Position numbers and translations under genes: made by a program
The notes under the pieces: generated by a model
The model's database searches: none
What the model saw: the letters and a program-made list of their open reading frames with translations, nothing else
Told to the model about the DNA's origin: nothing
Shown: piece by piece, positions 62,127-64,000 of the stretch
Layout: each line of letters starts with the position of its first letter
Numbering within the stretch: the first letter of the stretch is position 1
Assembly (NCBI RefSeq): GCF_025860405.1
Contig: NZ_CP063785.1
Coordinates: 4,836,001-4,900,000, forward strand
Length of the DNA: 64,000 nucleotides
Source of the DNA: Tolypothrix sp. PCC 7712
Lineage (GTDB): Bacteria; Cyanobacteriota; Cyanobacteriia; Cyanobacteriales; Nostocaceae
Reading direction: 5' to 3'

Positions 62127-62201
62127 GGAGTTAAATCAAGAGGGTGCGTTAGCCTTGGCGTAACGCACCCTACTGGACTGACACGCCTAAAATGAGGCAT
62201 T

Positions 62202-62300
62202 ATACCAATTTGAAAAAAGAATACGACAGATTGTAGGGGCACGGCACGCCGTGCCCTCTGGAATATATTGATGCGTCGCGAACATTTTTTGATTTTGTAT
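62202..62300 (+). repeat. Dispersed repeat family B, copy with left end
   Basis: ATACCAATTTGAAAAAAGAA, TACGACAGATTGTAGGGGCA, a CGGCACGCCGTGCC palindrome, and CTGGAATATATTGATGCGTC. The right end has decayed to TTTGATTTTGTATC. Confidence 0.8.
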
Positions 62301-62307
62301 CACTATG

Positions 62308-62413
62308 AAAGAAGCCAGAAGAATTGGGGGATTCTCCCCCAAACCCCCGATTGGGTGACGGTTGCGTCCCCCAAACCCCCTCCAAAATTATTGTTCGGTT
62401 TTTTGTTGAGTAA
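62308..62413 (+). repeat. Dispersed repeat family D, copy 2
   Basis: From AAAGAAGCCAGAAGAATTGG to TTTTGTTGAGTAA; nearly identical to 22774-22880 over its whole length. It is inserted between two family B copies. Confidence 0.85.
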
Positions 62414-62509
62414 TACCAATTGGAAAAAAGAAGGCGACAGATTGTAGGGGCACGGCGTGCCGTGCCATCTAGAATATATTGATGTGTTGCAAACATTATT
62501 TGAATTGGT
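62413..62509 (+). repeat. Dispersed repeat family B, complete copy
   Basis: 97 bp. The left end ACCAATTGGAAAAAAGAAGG is mirrored by the right end ATTATTTGAATTGGT, and the centre has CACGGCGTGCCGTGCC. The inverted ends ACCAATT/GAATTGGT suggest a MITE. No clear target duplication was seen. Confidence 0.8.
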
Positions 62510-62685
62510 CTTAGATTTGATGAAATGAATTTTTGCTATTGCACCAAAATTAGCTGTGTCAGTCCACTACTTTTATTAGGAACTGCTGATTTAAGCCCTA
62601 GCGATACCCGTTTTTATGTCTCAGGATAGTCAGTTTATTTAATTAAGAGATATTAAATTGAAAAATTAATTCAAATAGTAAAGTC

Positions 62686-62916
62686 ATGGCAACCGAGCAA
62701 GAGCTTCAATCTCTTTTTAATACCTTAGATATCGATCAAGATGGCAAAATCTCCATTAATGAGCTTTTTTTAAGCCCTGGTTTAAGTGCAATCATCTCAG
62801 CTGAAACAGGTGTTAGTAGCCCCCAGGAATTGCTAGCTATGCATGGAGATAAAGACGGTAGTATCTCCTTTGAAGAGTTAAAGGAAGTAGTTAAGAAAGC
62901 AAGTAATTTAACCTAG
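62686..62916 (+). CDS. cse: Small EF-hand calcium-binding protein (CSE-like)
   Basis: 76 residues with two EF-hand loops: DIDQDGKISINE (15-26, canonical) and HGDKDGSISFEE (53-64), the second with His in place of the first Asp. Size and arrangement match the calcium sensor EF-hand (CSE) protein known in filamentous cyanobacteria (Asr1131 of Anabaena/Nostoc PCC 7120), linked to photosynthetic electron transport. It is cytoplasmic. The ATG follows AATAGTAAAGTC with no strong ribosome site. Single gene. The symbol is by resemblance. Confidence 0.85.
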   Translation: MATEQELQSLFNTLDIDQDGKISINELFLSPGLSAIISAETGVSSPQELLAMHGDKDGSISFEELKEVVKKASNLT

Positions 62917-62944
62917 TAGACTGCCAACCCAAAAATGCTGGGTG

Positions 62945-63020
62945 AAGCCTGGGGAATGGGGAAAGGTAAAAGGGTAAGGGATAAAAAACCTTTCCCCCTT
63001 ACCCCTTAACCTTTATCCTG
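62945..63020 (+). terminator. Purine/pyrimidine inverted tract after the EF-hand gene
   Basis: GGGGAAAGGTAAAAGGGTAA and CCTTTCCCCCTTACCCCTTA can pair around AAAAAA. It lies 30 bases past the stop. Similar tracts follow sodB and cobI. Confidence 0.5.
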
Positions 63021-63140
63021 CTCAGTTACCTTGGCGAACCACTAGTAGTCCAAAACCTAATACCCAAAATCCCTCTCTAGCCGACGCTTTGAGGGATTTG
63101 TAATTGTGGAAAGGGAGTAGGAGCGATCGCTCTTACTCGC

Positions 63141-63186
63141 CCCTGCCAAAAAAGCGATAGTATATTTTTGAGTTGGAAGTCCCTTA
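63141..63186 (-). repeat. 46-bp repeat shared with 40836-40877
   Basis: AAGCGATAGTATATTTTTGA then GTTGGAAGTCCCTTA corresponds to AAGCGATAAAATATTTCTTT then GGTTGGAAGTCCCTTA at 40842-40877. On the minus strand it includes the stop of the coiled-coil gene. Confidence 0.65.
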
Positions 63187-63693
63187 AACGATGCGATTGA
63201 CAATTGTCCATACTTCCCCATCTGAGCGGACATGGGGAACTGAGATTGTCTTGAAGCCAGTAATAAATGGTTTGTAATAAACCTGCCAATAGATAGGGCT
63301 GAGTTGATCGGCGCAAGATTTTAATAGGCGGATTTCTTGGGCTAGTTCTCCAGCAAGTTGATTAATCCGTTGAGCATGAACTTGCGCCACGTTTCTAGCT
63401 TCTTCTAGCTGCTGTTGTAGGGTAAGTTCTTTGGAGTCGATTTGCCAACGTGCTAACTCAGCTTGTTTTTGTTCTAGCTGCAATTCTAAGGCTGCGATCG
63501 CATCATCTATTCCTTTGAGTTCCACAGCTAAATGGGAATTTTCCCTAGCAAAGCGACGGTAAGCTTCAGCTATGGCGATGGGTGAATCATTCTCGCTCAA
63601 CACTACATTATTAATAGTGAGGGCAGCACGTTCCTGGTGGAGAGCCTGAATTTGTTGGCTAAGTGCTGCTATTTCTGAGATAATCTGCTGCAT
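63184..63693 (-). CDS. Coiled-coil hypothetical protein downstream of thrB
   Basis: 169 residues. Two coiled-coil stretches (IISEIAALSQQIQALHQERA; IDDAIAALELQLEQKQAELA and on to about residue 125) are followed by a ~45-residue end (QLSPIYWQVYYKPFITGFKT, then VPHVRSDGEVW) that may be a small folded cap. No family is recognised. It begins nine bases past the thrB stop on the same strand, so the two are probably co-transcribed. No signal peptide; cytoplasmic. Confidence 0.7.
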   Translation of the reverse strand: MQQIISEIAALSQQIQALHQERAALTINNVVLSENDSPIAIAEAYRRFARENSHLAVELKGIDDAIAALELQLEQKQAELARWQIDSKELTLQQQLEEARNVAQVHAQRINQLAGELAQEIRLLKSCADQLSPIYWQVYYKPFITGFKTISVPHVRSDGEVWTIVNRIV

Positions 63694-63702
63694 AATTCCT
63701 AT

Positions 63703-64000
63703 TTATCCTTCATTAAGGCTGCTTGCACCTTGGTTATCCAAAGAAAGCGATCGCACATCAGCTGTAATTCCTACTGTTTGCCAAGCAGTTTGCATTGCTG
63801 CTGCTACAGCCTGGGAATTTTGTGCATCTGCTAAAGCCAACAACGTCGGCCCTGCACCACTAATCACCATGCCATAAGCACCAGCAGCTACAGCAGCTTG
63901 ATTCACCGCATCGTAACCAGGAATCAAAGCTTTACGATAAGGTTGATGTAACTTATCTTGCAAAGCCGTCTTTAACCATTCTCCCTTACCAGTTGCCAAG
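63703..64000 (-). CDS. thrB: Homoserine kinase, C-terminal part (cut by window edge)
   Basis: About 98 codons of the C-terminal GHMP-kinase domain: PYRKALIPGYDAVNQAAVAA and YGMVISGAGPTLLALADA (the GHMP C-terminal motif). ThrB phosphorylates homoserine for threonine synthesis. The frame is open to the window edge; its start is outside. The last residues (DNQGASSLNEG) are polar and past the usual family end. It is followed by the coiled-coil gene. Confidence 0.88.
   Translation of the reverse strand, partial: LATGKGEWLKTALQDKLHQPYRKALIPGYDAVNQAAVAAGAYGMVISGAGPTLLALADAQNSQAVAAAMQTAWQTVGITADVRSLSLDNQGASSLNEG

Larger units (their letters stand above)
62127..62685. other. Gene-free repeat cluster between prlC and the EF-hand gene
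   Basis: From the left: a GGTGCGTTAGCC...GGCGTAACGCACC palindrome (62140-62171), family B copy (62202-62300), family D copy (62308-62413), family B copy (62413-62509), then unique sequence with the promoter of the EF-hand gene. No gene was seen. Confidence 0.6.

Noticed and set aside
1..64000. tRNA genes or a prophage attachment site
   Set aside because: No cloverleaf or T-loop signature (GGTTCGANTCC type) and no phage structural gene or integrase was seen.

Overview
The window looks like a chromosome segment of a filamentous, probably heterocyst-forming (Nostocales-type) cyanobacterium. The evidence is the very frequent GCGATCGC (HIP1) octamer, dense 7- and 9-bp tandem repeats between genes (TACTCAT, GAGATGAGG and GGGGACT types), a fused pantoate ligase/cytidylate kinase gene, the cold-type RNA-binding protein plus ribosomal S21 pair, a small EF-hand protein like the calcium sensor of filamentous cyanobacteria, and a large CHAT/NB-ARC/WD40 protein. 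No tRNA, rRNA, prophage or CRISPR array was seen.

Layout. 0-5.9 kb: a truncated HAMP sensor gene with a decayed partial copy beside it, a secreted SLH-fasciclin protein and a phytanoyl-CoA-dioxygenase-like protein. 5.9-14 kb: housekeeping and stress genes (WGR/beta-propeller protein, glutaminase, RlpA-like protein, PanC/Cmk, Fe superoxide dismutase). 14.2-18.1 kb: a CHAT protease-like domain and an NB-ARC/WD40 protein that read as one gene split by a frameshift at a run of nine A. 18.8-36 kb: mixed accessory and metabolic genes (Uma2, KTSC, PhoD-like phosphatase, DUF202, pirin, Dps, an ISH3-type transposase, aldo/keto reductase, AraC regulator, DCC protein, DUF1338 dioxygenase with a class III aminotransferase). 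35.4-37 kb: a three-gene methyltransferase/cupin/unknown operon. 37.6-40.7 kb: a cobalamin riboswitch followed by cobG-cobH-cobI. 41.1-41.7 kb: rbp-rpsU.

43.4-55 kb holds the most striking system, all on the minus strand: a peptide-secretion locus with seven near-identical tandem double-glycine precursor genes, two further precursors, a protein with two cyclic-nucleotide-binding domains, an HlyD-type adaptor, a C39-peptidase ABC transporter and a second ABC transporter of the NHLM type. No peptide-modifying enzyme lies inside it. The precursor array arose by duplication of a three-gene block. Upstream and divergent are a haem-c HAMP sensor and a ParA/MinD-like ATPase. 57.8-64 kb: pRiA4b ORF-3-like protein, nucleotidyltransferase, M3 oligopeptidase, EF-hand protein, a coiled-coil protein and the 3' end of thrB.

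The intergenic DNA is also active. One family of 112-126 bp elements with 19-bp inverted ends shows perfect 10-bp target duplications in three copies. A 171-bp element with inverted ends sits inside a copy of another repeat family. Several repeats supply the starts, stops or spacers of genes.
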